Origin: Micromonospora chokoriensis
GTDB lineage: Bacteria; Actinomycetota; Actinomycetes; Mycobacteriales; Micromonosporaceae
Direction of reading: 5' to 3'
Assembly (NCBI RefSeq): GCF_000718555.1
Contig: NZ_JOAN01000008.1
Span: forward strand, 150,701-214,700
DNA length: 64,000 bases
The position numbers and the translations under genes were made by a program. Each line of letters begins with the position of its first letter. Position 1 is the stretch's first letter. Positions 54,433 to 61,696 of this stretch are shown in pieces. Under the pieces are notes generated by a model. It had not been told where the DNA came from. It saw nothing but the letters and a program-made list of their open reading frames with translations, and did no database searches.

Positions 54433-55281
54433 ATGAGATCCCTCCCCAACCCCGCTCCGTGGACGGCTGCCCTTCCCGAGGCGACGCCGCCGCCGGGCAT
54501 GGCGATCTACCAGCTCCCCACGGGCACCTACGAGACCCGGGCGGCGTTTGCCATCCGGGGCGGCTCGTTCCGGGACAAGCGACAGTTCGCCGCCACCGCC
54601 ATCCTCGTGCGGCACCCGAAGGGCGACTTCCTCATCGACGCCGGCTTCGGGGCCAACGTCGCGGCGCACGTCGCCATGCAGCCGCGGTTTGCCCGTGCCC
54701 CTTTCCAGAGCGCCCGGACGGTGCGCGAGCAGCTCGACGACAGCGGTTACGACCACACCAGGCTCAGCGGAGTGTTCCTGACGCACTCGCACTGGGACCA
54801 CGCGAGCGGCCTGGACTCGCTCGACCTCCCGGTCTGGATGAACAAGGGCGAGCTTGAGTACGCGGCAAGCGACGGTGACGGAAAGGTCTTTCGCGCCGTC
54901 TCGCCCGGCCACGAGATCCGCGAGTACTCCTTCGACGGCCCCGCCTATCTCGGCTTCTCCGCGAGCTTCGACGTCCACGGCGACGGGTCACTGGTGCTGG
55001 CGCTGGCCGGCGGCCACACAACGGGATCCGTGGTCGCGTTCGTCACCCTTCCGTCGGGGAAGCGCTACGCGTTCATCGGCGATCTGACCTGGCAACTGGA
55101 CGGCGTCCACCGGAGAGTGGAACGCCCCTGGCTGCTCCGGGCCCTCGCCGACAGCGACGCCGAACAGGTGCGACAGGGCATCCTGCGATCGGCGGCGTTG
55201 ACCGAGCTGATGCAGGTCGTCCCCGCCCACGACGGTCGCGCCTACGACGGAATTCCGCTGCTGTCGGGTGCGGCGCGATGA
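54433..55281 (+). CDS. MBL-fold metallo-hydrolase (lactonase-like)
   Basis: 282 residues. The metal-binding motif THSHWDHASGLD gives His118, His120, Asp122 and His123; GGHTTGS (about His193), the bridging Asp in FIGDLTW and the final PAHDGR follow. This order is that of AHL-lactonase-like/N-acyl hydrolase MBL proteins. Substrate unknown. The stop overlaps the marR start (ATGA), so the regulator probably senses the enzyme's substrate or product. Confidence 0.88.
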   Translation: MRSLPNPAPWTAALPEATPPPGMAIYQLPTGTYETRAAFAIRGGSFRDKRQFAATAILVRHPKGDFLIDAGFGANVAAHVAMQPRFARAPFQSARTVREQLDDSGYDHTRLSGVFLTHSHWDHASGLDSLDLPVWMNKGELEYAASDGDGKVFRAVSPGHEIREYSFDGPAYLGFSASFDVHGDGSLVLALAGGHTTGSVVAFVTLPSGKRYAFIGDLTWQLDGVHRRVERPWLLRALADSDAEQVRQGILRSAALTELMQVVPAHDGRAYDGIPLLSGAAR

Positions 55282-55733
55282 CGGAAGGACCAGCGCCGTC
55301 GCTCGACTCCGAGATCACCTGGCTGTTGCATCGCGCCGCCCAACGGATGCACGTGGTGACCGGCGAGCAGGCCGAGAAGCACGGCCTGCACCTGCGGGAC
55401 TACATCGTGCTGAGCGCGCTCGACAAGACACCCGGGCTGACCCAGGTCGAGCTGGCCAGGGCGCTCGGGCTCGACAAGACGACTCTGATGTCTCAACTGG
55501 ACCGACTGGAGCAGGGCGACCTCGTCGTACGCCACTCCAGCCCCCACGACCGCCGGCTGCGCATTCCGGTGATCACGACCGCCGGCGAGGAGGTACGGGC
55601 GCGGGTCGCCCACGCCAGCGAGGAGGCGGAGCGCAGCGCGATGGCCGGTTTCAGCCAGGCCGAGGTCGACGTGTTCCGCCGAATGCTGTTCGCGATCATC
55701 GGCACCACGGTGGACCCGGGCTCATGCCTGTGA
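55278..55733 (+). CDS. MarR-family regulator
   Basis: 151 residues. The winged helix is LSALDKTPGLTQVELARALGLDKTTLMSQLDRLEQGDLVVRHSSPHDRRLRIPVITTAGEEV, with the DRR wing motif. It is coupled to the MBL gene. The palindrome in the shared promoter is its probable operator. The 133 bp behind it show no recognisable feature. Confidence 0.93.
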   Translation: MTEGPAPSLDSEITWLLHRAAQRMHVVTGEQAEKHGLHLRDYIVLSALDKTPGLTQVELARALGLDKTTLMSQLDRLEQGDLVVRHSSPHDRRLRIPVITTAGEEVRARVAHASEEAERSAMAGFSQAEVDVFRRMLFAIIGTTVDPGSCL

Positions 55734-55866
55734 CGTTCGTTGGTCAGGCGCTCTCGGCCACGGCGAACGCGCAAGGCCACCCGTTCGACGCAGTCACCAT
55801 GCTGCGACACCTATGCCGGCGGGTGACACAGGCAATAGCTGGGGCGGGTGACCGCACCGACCCGGC

Positions 55867-57117
55867 CTACGTTCGTCGGTGGTAGTGGTTGCGGCGCGGA
55901 AGCTGGCCGGGGTCGAGCCAGGCCGGCGGCACGAACTCAGGGCGGCTGTCGCCGCCCAGCCGGACCACCCACTCGGTCTGGTGGAGGTGCCGGTGGTGGT
56001 GGCCGCAGAGCAGCACCGCATTGTCGAGGCTGGTCGGGCCGCCGTCGGCCCAGTGGCGGATGTGGCGGGTGGCGCACCAGCGGGGTGGTCGGTCGCAGCC
56101 CGGGAAGGCGCAGCCGCCGTCGCGCAGCACCAGCGCCCGCCTCAGCGGCCCCGTGATCAGGCGGCGTTGCCGCCCCACGTCTAGGACCTGCCCGGCGCCG
56201 CCGAGCACGGCGGGCAGGACGGCGGCGTCGCAGGCGAGCCGGCGCACCGTGTCGGGGGTGAGGTGGAGGCCGAGGTCAAGCGCCCCGGCGCCCACCTGAC
56301 CGGCCAACGCGTCGTAGCTGGTGGTGACGACGACCTGAGCCGGGTCGCCGCCGCTCTCGGGCAGTTCACCGGTGCGCAGGGCGAGCCGGCACACGTCGGC
56401 GAGAGCGTCATGGCGGCGCTGGCCGGCGCAGCGGGTGTCGTCGGGGCCGGCGGGCGTGCTCAACGGGTCGATGGCGGCGCGCAGCAGGGCGGCAGACTCG
56501 GCGTCGAGGGTGCCGGTAAGTCGCAGGCGGCCGTCGGTCTGGGTGGAGATGGTGACGTGCCGATCGCGGGCCGCGCGGGCGGCCTCGGCAGCCAGGGCCG
56601 CCGCAGCGGCGGCGTCGGCCAGGTCGGGGGCGACGTGGTCGAGGATCCGGCTGCCCATCCGACGCAGCAGCGTGGGGTCGAGCTGTTCGGCCCACTCGAC
56701 CAGCACGCCAACGGCCTTGTCGGCCACCTCAGCGCCCGCCGAGGCCGACACCGTGGCGGCCGTGTCGGCGATGGCCCGGGCCTGCTCCACGCTGACCGCC
56801 CCACTCGCCAGGGCAGCACGCACGGCGGGCGGGGCCACATCGACGGAGGCAGCGAGACCGACCAACCGGCGGGCGGCAGAGACGTCGAGTCGTAGACGGT
56901 GACGCAACCACACCGCTGTCGAGGAGGCACCCTGCGCGACCGCGGTGCCGCGACCGTCCAACTCCCGCACGACCGCCAACTGCACCGCCGCCAGCCGCTG
57001 CTGAAGCCGGTGGGTGGCGTCGAGCACCGCGATCAGATCGTGCTCGGAGTGGGCCCAGGCGGACGCATCGGCGCAGGTCGCCACCGCGCTCTCCGCCCGC
57101 GTCAACTCATCGATCAC
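55867..57117 (-). CDS. DUF222/HNH endonuclease-like protein (13E12 type)
   Basis: 416 residues. The N-terminal DUF222 domain (about 1-300) is Ala-rich and helical (HRLQQRLAAVQLAVVRELDGRG). The C-terminal HNH module is CAFPGCDRPPRWCATRHIRHWADGGPTSLDNAVLLCGHHHRHLHQ (about 334-379), with CxxC-type and His residues complete. This family is abundant in actinobacteria, sometimes within REP13E12 repeats; no repeat or element border is visible here. The GTG start is 6 nt after TAGAGT (leaderless). Confidence 0.9.
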   Translation of the reverse strand: MIDELTRAESAVATCADASAWAHSEHDLIAVLDATHRLQQRLAAVQLAVVRELDGRGTAVAQGASSTAVWLRHRLRLDVSAARRLVGLAASVDVAPPAVRAALASGAVSVEQARAIADTAATVSASAGAEVADKAVGVLVEWAEQLDPTLLRRMGSRILDHVAPDLADAAAAAALAAEAARAARDRHVTISTQTDGRLRLTGTLDAESAALLRAAIDPLSTPAGPDDTRCAGQRRHDALADVCRLALRTGELPESGGDPAQVVVTTSYDALAGQVGAGALDLGLHLTPDTVRRLACDAAVLPAVLGGAGQVLDVGRQRRLITGPLRRALVLRDGGCAFPGCDRPPRWCATRHIRHWADGGPTSLDNAVLLCGHHHRHLHQTEWVVRLGGDSRPEFVPPAWLDPGQLPRRNHYHRRT

Positions 57118-57184
57118 AAAGAAACTCTAGAACAGGTGTACGACAAGCTTCAGTCACGCCGAACCGCCCCACCCAGGGGCGTCA

Positions 57185-57373
57185 TCAACCCTCGGCCAAC
57201 TCCGGCCGGTGCTCCCGAATCCAAGCCACCACGTCCGACCTCCGCCAGACCTTCCCCTGCACCAGATCCGCCACCGGATCCGGGAAGTTTCGATGGCTGG
57301 TGATCACATAAACCCGCTGCTTGCTGATGCCACCGAGCATCGCGCGAATCTCCGCAGCACCGACCAGGTCCAT
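57185..57373 (-). CDS. Small AlpA/MerR-like winged-helix DNA-binding protein
   Basis: 62 residues. MDLVGAAEIRAMLGGISKQR then VYVITSHRNFPDPVADLVQGKVWRRSDVVAWIREHRPEL is an AlpA/excisionase-type fold. Such proteins can be phage excisionases but are also common stand-alone regulators; no integrase or att site is near. ATG 57373 lies 7 nt after TAGCGT, a leaderless promoter. A direct repeat upstream could be its binding site. Confidence 0.8.
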   Translation of the reverse strand: MDLVGAAEIRAMLGGISKQRVYVITSHRNFPDPVADLVQGKVWRRSDVVAWIREHRPELAEG

Positions 57374-57391
57374 ATCGCGGACGCTAGACAC

Positions 57392-57412
57392 TTGACCCGA
57401 CTCCTTGACCCG
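57392..57412. repeat. Direct repeat TTGACCCG x2, 13 bp period
   Basis: TTGACCCG at 57392-57399 and 57405-57412 lies upstream of the AlpA-like gene's TAGCGT hexamer and also upstream of the divergent gene at 57441. Candidate operator. Confidence 0.4.
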
Positions 57413-57440
57413 GGGCAACTCATCGGTCACCGTAAAGGGC

Positions 57441-57746
57441 ATGCCGGAGTCGAACGAACACCTTGCTGATCGCGCTCCCCTGAGCGGACTGCACCCGGTG
57501 CATCAGCACCTACCACGCCGACCCTCGTGGCTCTGCCGGGTGTGCGCTACCACCTGGCCGTGCCCGCTGGCACGGATGTTGCTGCGGGTGGAGTACGGGA
57601 CCAACCGGGTGGCGTTGTCGATCTACATGGCGAGTCAACTCTTCGACGCGACGGCCGACCTGCTCAAACTGAACCCCGAGCCGGCACCCGACCCACGGGA
57701 ACTGTTCGACAGGTTCCTGGCCTGGACGGCCCAGCCGCGCCTATGA
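57441..57746 (+). CDS. 101-residue conserved-type protein, function unknown
   Basis: HxPTRPSW-like start (here HLPRRPSWLCRVCATTWPCPLAR) with a Cys-x2-Cys and WPC, followed by VALSIYMASQLFDATADLLKLNPEPAPDPRELFDRFLAWT. I recall this pattern as a frequent small actinobacterial protein, sometimes mislabelled flavin reductase; no real function is known. ATG 57441 is preceded by AAAGGG. It converges on the polymerase-domain gene with 14 bp between. Confidence 0.65.
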   Translation: MPESNEHLADRAPLSGLHPVHQHLPRRPSWLCRVCATTWPCPLARMLLRVEYGTNRVALSIYMASQLFDATADLLKLNPEPAPDPRELFDRFLAWTAQPRL

Positions 57747-57760
57747 CGGCCGGAGGTCGG

Positions 57761-58792
57761 TCACGGGCGCTCCGGGGGGCGCTTGGCGCGGCTGGGCTGC
57801 ACGCGTTTGGGCTCGCCGGGCATCTTCGGATGGTCCGGCGGGTACGGCAGGTCACCCTGGCCGGCGGCGGCGTCGCGCTCGGCCCACTCCAGCAGCGGGG
57901 TGATGTCCCACGGTGCGTCGTCGATGCCGGCGTGCGGATCACCTCGCTCGGCCAGCCGGGCCGGCACGGTGCGCAGGTCGAAGTCGTCCGGGTCGACGTC
58001 GGGTAGCTCGTCCCAGCTGACCGGGGTGGAGACGGTGGCCCGCGCGTTGGCCCGCAGCGAGTACGCGCAGGCGATCGTGCGGTCGCGCGCCATCTGGTTG
58101 AAGTCGACGAAGACCCGGGTGCCGCGCTCCTCCTTCCACCAGGCGGTGGTGACCAGGTCGGGATGGCGGCGTTCCACCTCCCGGGCCAGGGCGATGGTGG
58201 CCCGGCGCACCTCGGTGAACGTCCAGCGGGGCTGGATGCGCAGGTAGACGTGCACACCCCGGCCGCCGGAGGTCTTCGGCCAGCCGGCGACACCTAGCTC
58301 GTCGAGGAGCGCGCGAACCTCACCGGCGGCCCGCGCCGCGTCGGCGAAGTCGGTGCCGGGCTGCGGGTCCAGGTCGATGCGCAGCTCGTCGGGGCGGTCG
58401 ACGTCGGCGGCGCGCACCGGCCACGGGTGGAAGACGATGGTGCCCATCTGCGCCGCCCAGGCCACGTGCGCCAGATCGGCCGGGCAGAGCTCCGCCGCGG
58501 TCCGACCGCTCGGGAAGGTGATCTGCGCGGTCGTCACCCACGGCGGCACCCCTCGGGTGGGCACCCGCTTCTGGAAGAACGCCTCACCCTCGACGCCCTC
58601 GGGGAAGCGCTGCAGGGTGGTGGGCCGGTCCCGCAGGGCCCGCATGATCCCGTCGCCGACCGCGAGGTAGTAGTGGAAGACGTCGGCCTTGGTGAACCCC
58701 CGCTGCGGGAAGATCACCCGATCCGGACTGCTCAGCCGTACGCTCCGCCCGGCCACCTCGACCTCGGTGACCGCTGCCTTGGTGCCACCCAT
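57761..58792 (-). CDS. LigD-type primase/polymerase domain protein
   Basis: 343 residues. SSPDRVIFPQRGFTKADVFHYYLAVGDGIMRALRDRP opens the archaeo-eukaryotic primase-like fold. The catalytic metal ligands are Asp-x-Asp in RIDLDPQPGTDF, and KTSGGRGVHVYLRI carries the conserved His. It is the polymerase part of LigD alone, without ligase or nuclease, as in actinobacterial split end-joining systems (PolDom). It may cooperate with the LigC-like ligase at 41037. The ATG is 6 nt after TAGGGT on the minus strand. Confidence 0.92.
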   Translation of the reverse strand: MGGTKAAVTEVEVAGRSVRLSSPDRVIFPQRGFTKADVFHYYLAVGDGIMRALRDRPTTLQRFPEGVEGEAFFQKRVPTRGVPPWVTTAQITFPSGRTAAELCPADLAHVAWAAQMGTIVFHPWPVRAADVDRPDELRIDLDPQPGTDFADAARAAGEVRALLDELGVAGWPKTSGGRGVHVYLRIQPRWTFTEVRRATIALAREVERRHPDLVTTAWWKEERGTRVFVDFNQMARDRTIACAYSLRANARATVSTPVSWDELPDVDPDDFDLRTVPARLAERGDPHAGIDDAPWDITPLLEWAERDAAAGQGDLPYPPDHPKMPGEPKRVQPSRAKRPPERP

Positions 58793-58839
58793 CCCGCGAC
58801 CCTATGCCACGCCTGCGACCTTCGACGTACCGTTGACGG
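58793..58839. promoter_or_regulatory. Back-to-back leaderless promoters
   Basis: Only 47 bp separate two divergent starts. TAGGGT (minus, 58804-58799) serves the polymerase gene and TACCGT (plus, 58828-58833) serves msrB, each 6 nt before its start codon. The two -35 regions must overlap, so the promoters probably compete. Confidence 0.55.
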
Positions 58840-59244
58840 GTGAGTCTTGACGACAACGAGCTGCCCCAAACCGACGACGAGTGGCGGGTCCGACTGACCC
58901 CCGAGGAGTTCCACATCCTGCGGGAGGCCGGCACCGAACGCCCGTGGACCGGCGAGTACGTGGACACGAAGACCCAGGGGGTCTACCACTGCCGCGCCTG
59001 CGGGCTGGAGCTGTTCTCCAGCGACACGAAGTTCGACTCGCACTGCGGGTGGCCGAGCTTTGACGACGCCATCCCGGGCCGGGTCAAGGAAATCGAGGAC
59101 CGCAGCCTCGGCATGGTCCGTACGGAGATCCGCTGCGCGCGCTGCGACAGTCACCTCGGGCACGTGTTCCACGGGGAGGGCCTGACCCCGAAGGACACCC
59201 GGCACTGCGTCAACTCGGTCTCCATCAAGCTGGAACCCCGCTGA
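58840..59244 (+). CDS. msrB: Peptide methionine (R)-S-oxide reductase
   Basis: 134 residues. Zinc ligands are CRAC and CARC; the substrate loop is FDSHCGWPSFDDAI; the catalytic cysteine is in DTRHCVNSVSIKL. MsrB repairs oxidised methionine (R form) in proteins. GTG 58840 is 6 nt after TACCGT, so translation is probably leaderless. The gene is convergent with the DUF305 lipoprotein gene across a short terminator. Confidence 0.97.
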   Translation: MSLDDNELPQTDDEWRVRLTPEEFHILREAGTERPWTGEYVDTKTQGVYHCRACGLELFSSDTKFDSHCGWPSFDDAIPGRVKEIEDRSLGMVRTEIRCARCDSHLGHVFHGEGLTPKDTRHCVNSVSIKLEPR

Positions 59245-59268
59245 CCCGGGCATTAGGGGCGTAACTGC

Positions 59269-59289
59269 GCTCAGGGCGTACCCCTGAGC
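59269..59289. terminator. Terminator between msrB and the DUF305 gene
   Basis: Perfect 8-bp arms GCTCAGGG (59269-59276) and complement (59282-59289), 5-nt loop. The stem contains the stop codon of the minus-strand gene. Confidence 0.6.
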
Positions 59290-59876
59290 AGCTCGACCTC
59301 GGCGGTCCGGGACTGTTCGATCCGCCGGGCCAGGTCGCGGACCTGCTCGTTGCGGCCCACGCCGACCTGGCCTCGGGCCAGGTCGGCCGCCGATTGCTGG
59401 TGGTCGGCGAGCACCTCGCGCAGCACCCGGTCGACGTCCGCGTCCGGCGCGGCGCGCAGCCGGTCGAGCGCGGCGTCGTCGCCGTGCCCGTGGTGGTGTT
59501 GCGCGGCCGCGCTGGCGCCCGGCCCGGCCGTCGGCAACCAGCCGCGCATCAGGGCCAACTCGTCGGCCTCGGTCGCCTCGACGGCTGCGGCCAGGGTACG
59601 CAGCGCCTCGTCGCGCACCCGGTCGCGGGCCAGGCGGACGATCTGCAGGGTGCGTTCGCAGTGCCCGACCATCGTGCTCAGGAACACCACGTCGATCCCG
59701 CTCATCGTCGCCGCGTCGATCGCGGAGGCGCCCGCCACGGACCCGGCCGCCGCCGACCCGGCCGGGGACGCGGGGGCCGGCTGCGGCATGACCGACGGGC
59801 TCGACGTGGGCGATCCGGCGCAGCCGCCGGTGAGCAGCAGAGCGACGACGAACACCAGAGGGGTACGGCGGGGCAT
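59271..59876 (-). CDS. DUF305-family lipoprotein
   Basis: 201 residues from ATG 59876, with GGAG 8 bases upstream. The lipobox LTGGC has Cys19. A Ser/Ala/Pro linker leads to a DUF305 helical bundle (about 57-201) with MVGHCERTLQIV, LMRGWL, a His-rich AAAQHHHGHGDD and ADHQQSAADLARGQVGVG. In other bacteria DUF305 proteins such as CopM bind copper in the periplasm; the His/Met residues suggest the same class here. The usual first MIxHH motif is altered to MVGHC. Confidence 0.82.
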   Translation of the reverse strand: MPRRTPLVFVVALLLTGGCAGSPTSSPSVMPQPAPASPAGSAAAGSVAGASAIDAATMSGIDVVFLSTMVGHCERTLQIVRLARDRVRDEALRTLAAAVEATEADELALMRGWLPTAGPGASAAAQHHHGHGDDAALDRLRAAPDADVDRVLREVLADHQQSAADLARGQVGVGRNEQVRDLARRIEQSRTAEVELLRGTP

Positions 59877-59908
59877 GCCGGTTGCTCCGTTCACGCGAGA
59901 GCGGGCGA

Positions 59909-59937
59909 CACGGGTGCGACCAGGGGCCGCACCCGTG
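59909..59937 (-). terminator. Terminator after the LPMO gene
   Basis: Perfect 10-bp arms CACGGGTGCG (59909-59918) and complement (59928-59937), 9-nt loop, 4 bp after the stop of the LPMO gene. Confidence 0.65.
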
Positions 59938-59940
59938 CGG

Positions 59941-60681
59941 TCAGACCTGCAGCCAGAGCGCCGGTACGTTCGGCGGCTCCCAGCCCTGGATCGCGGTGTG
60001 CGCCTGCCGGCAGCGGTACGTCGCTCCGCCGTAGGTGACCTGCTCGCCGACCTGGTACGCCCGGCCCGCCGCCCAACTGCCGCCCTGCGCGGGTGGATTG
60101 GTCGGCGTGGGGGTCGGGGTGGGCCGCGGGGTGGGCGTGGGCGTCGGGGTGGGCGTCGGGTTCGACCCGCCGCCGCCGATCTGCACGTCGATGCAGGAGT
60201 AGAAGGCGTTCGCCGTGTCGGAGATGTTCCACACCGCGAGGATCTTCTGCCGGCCGGTGAAGCCGCCGAGGTTGACGTTGTGCGTCACCGTGGCTCCGGG
60301 CTGCTGGCCGTTGCCGTTGACCACGCCGACCCGGGTGTTGCCGATCCAGTACTCCCAGTTGCTGGTGGCGTGCCGGGCGGTGTTCACCCAGGTGAAGGTC
60401 AGCGAGCTGCCCACCGAGGTGGCCGGCCAGCCCCGACTGTCGTCGTTGAGGACGGCGAACTGGGCGATGCCGGCGTTGCAGCTGCGCAGGCCCTTGGGGC
60501 CTTCGACGCTCTGCGGCTCGTACTTGATCTGCCCGCAGTCGGGCACCCGGCCCTGCGCGCAGAGCGCCTGCCGGCTCGGCGGGGCGGAGACGTAGCCGTG
60601 CGCCTGCGCGGGGGCGGCGACGGTGAGGGTGGCGGCGACAGCACCTGCCGCCACCAGCGGGACGGTAATTCTTCGACGCAT
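59941..60681 (-). CDS. AA10 lytic polysaccharide monooxygenase with CBM5/12
   Basis: 246 residues. Signal peptide 1-27 (APAQA) leaves His28 as the mature N-terminus, first ligand of the copper histidine brace; His104 in NTARHATSNWEYW is the second. The catalytic domain ends near 172. A (PT)n linker then leads to a CBM5/12 module (about 197-246) with the aromatic residues GSWAAGRAYQVGEQVTYGGATYRC. It is secreted and cleaves crystalline chitin or cellulose by oxidation; the small domain plus CBM5 favours chitin. An AT-rich region lies upstream. Confidence 0.94.
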   Translation of the reverse strand: MRRRITVPLVAAGAVAATLTVAAPAQAHGYVSAPPSRQALCAQGRVPDCGQIKYEPQSVEGPKGLRSCNAGIAQFAVLNDDSRGWPATSVGSSLTFTWVNTARHATSNWEYWIGNTRVGVVNGNGQQPGATVTHNVNLGGFTGRQKILAVWNISDTANAFYSCIDVQIGGGGSNPTPTPTPTPTPRPTPTPTPTNPPAQGGSWAAGRAYQVGEQVTYGGATYRCRQAHTAIQGWEPPNVPALWLQV

Positions 60682-60719
60682 GGGGGCAGCTCCTTCTCCA
60701 GGTCCGGTGAGGTGCCCTC

Positions 60720-60789
60720 AAGGTAATTTAAACATTGTTAACAGTAAAGACTCTCATCGATAAATCCATCGATGGTGGCAGTTTTCTTC
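60720..60789. other. AT-rich island upstream of the LPMO gene
   Basis: About 70 bp of unusually low GC between the LPMO start and the end of the next minus-strand gene. It includes TTAAACATTGTTAA (60727-60740) and ATCGAT twice (60759-60764 and 60771-60776). It probably contains the LPMO promoter and regulator sites. I found no CebR/CelR or DasR consensus in it. Confidence 0.5.
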
Positions 60790-61065
60790 TCAGAGTCGGA
60801 GCAGGCTGCCCCGGTCGTCCACCTGGTCGGCGGAATCGTCGTCCAACCAGACTCCCCCGGTGCCGAGATAACGGAAGCGGTGCTCCCCCGGCGGCAGCTT
60901 CACGGTCACCGTCCTCGTGCCGTCGCGGCGGGTCACCAACTCGTGCCGACCCGGCTGCCAGCCGTTGAACGAGCCGACGACGCTCACCGGGCCGGGCGGG
61001 ACGTCGCGGGGCAGGCAGAAGGTGACCCGGGTCTGGTTGCCGAAGAGCCTGTTGCGCTTGATCAC
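60790..61065 (-). CDS. CBM48/AMPK-type glycogen-binding domain protein
   Basis: 91 residues from GTG 61065, preceded by GGAGG. VTFCLPRDVPPGPVSVVGSFNGWQPGRHELVTRRDGTRTVTVKLPPGEHRFRYLGTGGVWLDDD is the early-set isoamylase N / AMPK-beta glycogen-binding fold, with the conserved GSFNGW. Nothing else is attached, so it is a stand-alone alpha-glucan binder, probably cytosolic, often seen in actinobacteria. Partner unknown. Confidence 0.88.
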   Translation of the reverse strand: MIKRNRLFGNQTRVTFCLPRDVPPGPVSVVGSFNGWQPGRHELVTRRDGTRTVTVKLPPGEHRFRYLGTGGVWLDDDSADQVDDRGSLLRL

Positions 61066-61221
61066 TGTGATCCTCCGGGGGTTGCCGCGGTTCACCCGAC
61101 ATAACGGGCAACACGCCGACGCCGACACGCCGCCGGGGCGGCCAGGCACCGACGTTTCGCCGCACGCCGACGCGACCTGGGGGGATTCTGTAGGCACTTG
61201 TCCACGTAACGGAGGTTTTCG

Positions 61222-61482
61222 GTGGCAACCTGCGAGGTCTGCGGCAACGACTACTGGATGGCGTTCGAGGTACACACCGTCAGCGGTGACGTGCACACCT
61301 TCGACTCGTTCGAGTGCGCGATCCACCGCATGGCACCGATCTGCGAACACTGCCAGGTCAAGATCGTCGGGCACGGTGTCGAGGTCAACGGCCGCTTCTT
61401 CTGCTGCGCGCACTGCGCCCGCGCGGTCGAGGGCACGGTGGGCGCCGAGATCCGCGACGCCGTCGGCGCCCGCCCCGCCTGA
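61222..61482 (+). CDS. Small zinc-finger/metallothionein-like Cys-rich protein
   Basis: 86 residues; GTG 61222 is 6 bases after GGAGG. Cysteines are paired as CEVC, Cys32, CEHC and CCAHC with several His residues, consistent with one or two structural zinc sites. FDSFECAIHRMAPICEHCQVKIVGHGVEVNGRFFCCAHCA resembles a MYM/TRASH-like metal-binding fold. I recall it as a common actinobacterial protein annotated prokaryotic metallothionein. Role in metal storage or sensing unproven. Confidence 0.75.
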   Translation: MATCEVCGNDYWMAFEVHTVSGDVHTFDSFECAIHRMAPICEHCQVKIVGHGVEVNGRFFCCAHCARAVEGTVGAEIRDAVGARPA

Positions 61483-61529
61483 CCGCACCCGCCCGGCCAC
61501 AGGCCCGACGCTGGACCGCCGATCTGGGG

Positions 61530-61696
61530 TACGGTCGTCGCCATGCGGCCATTCCTGGGCGTCCTGCCTCCACCGCGCTCCTGAACGGAGCGCCGCGCCT
61601 CACGCCGACCGGATGACCTGACCCGGCTCGGCCACCTCGCCGTACGCGCTCCGTAGACGTCGTCCCCGTCAACGGCTCACCCTTCGGAGCGCCTCC
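61530..61696 (+). promoter_or_regulatory. Attenuator-like leader of the EamA transporter gene
   Basis: TACGGT (61530-61535) ends 7 nt before a 13-codon leader ORF. Four matching segments follow: GCGCTCC (61575-61581), GGAGCGC (61587-61593), GCGCTCCG (61646-61653) and CGGAGCGC (61685-61692). The last contains the Shine-Dalgarno of the transporter (GGAG, 7 bases before GTG 61697). Pairing 1:2 plus 3:4 hides it; pairing 2:3 (9 bp) frees it. Confidence 0.5.
61543..61584 (+). CDS. 13-residue leader peptide MRPFLGVLPPPRS
   Basis: ATG 61543 to TGA 61584 follows TACGGT at leaderless spacing. The peptide has three consecutive prolines (codons 9-11), a known ribosome-pausing sequence, just before RNA segment 1 of the leader, which spans the last codons. 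Position and content fit a sensing uORF for the transporter at 61697. It may still be chance. Confidence 0.42.
   Translation: MRPFLGVLPPPRS

Noticed and set aside
55867..57373. Possible prophage or REP13E12 remnant (DUF222-HNH plus AlpA-like gene)
   Set aside because: No integrase, att site, tRNA target or structural phage gene; both families are common as stand-alone chromosomal genes.
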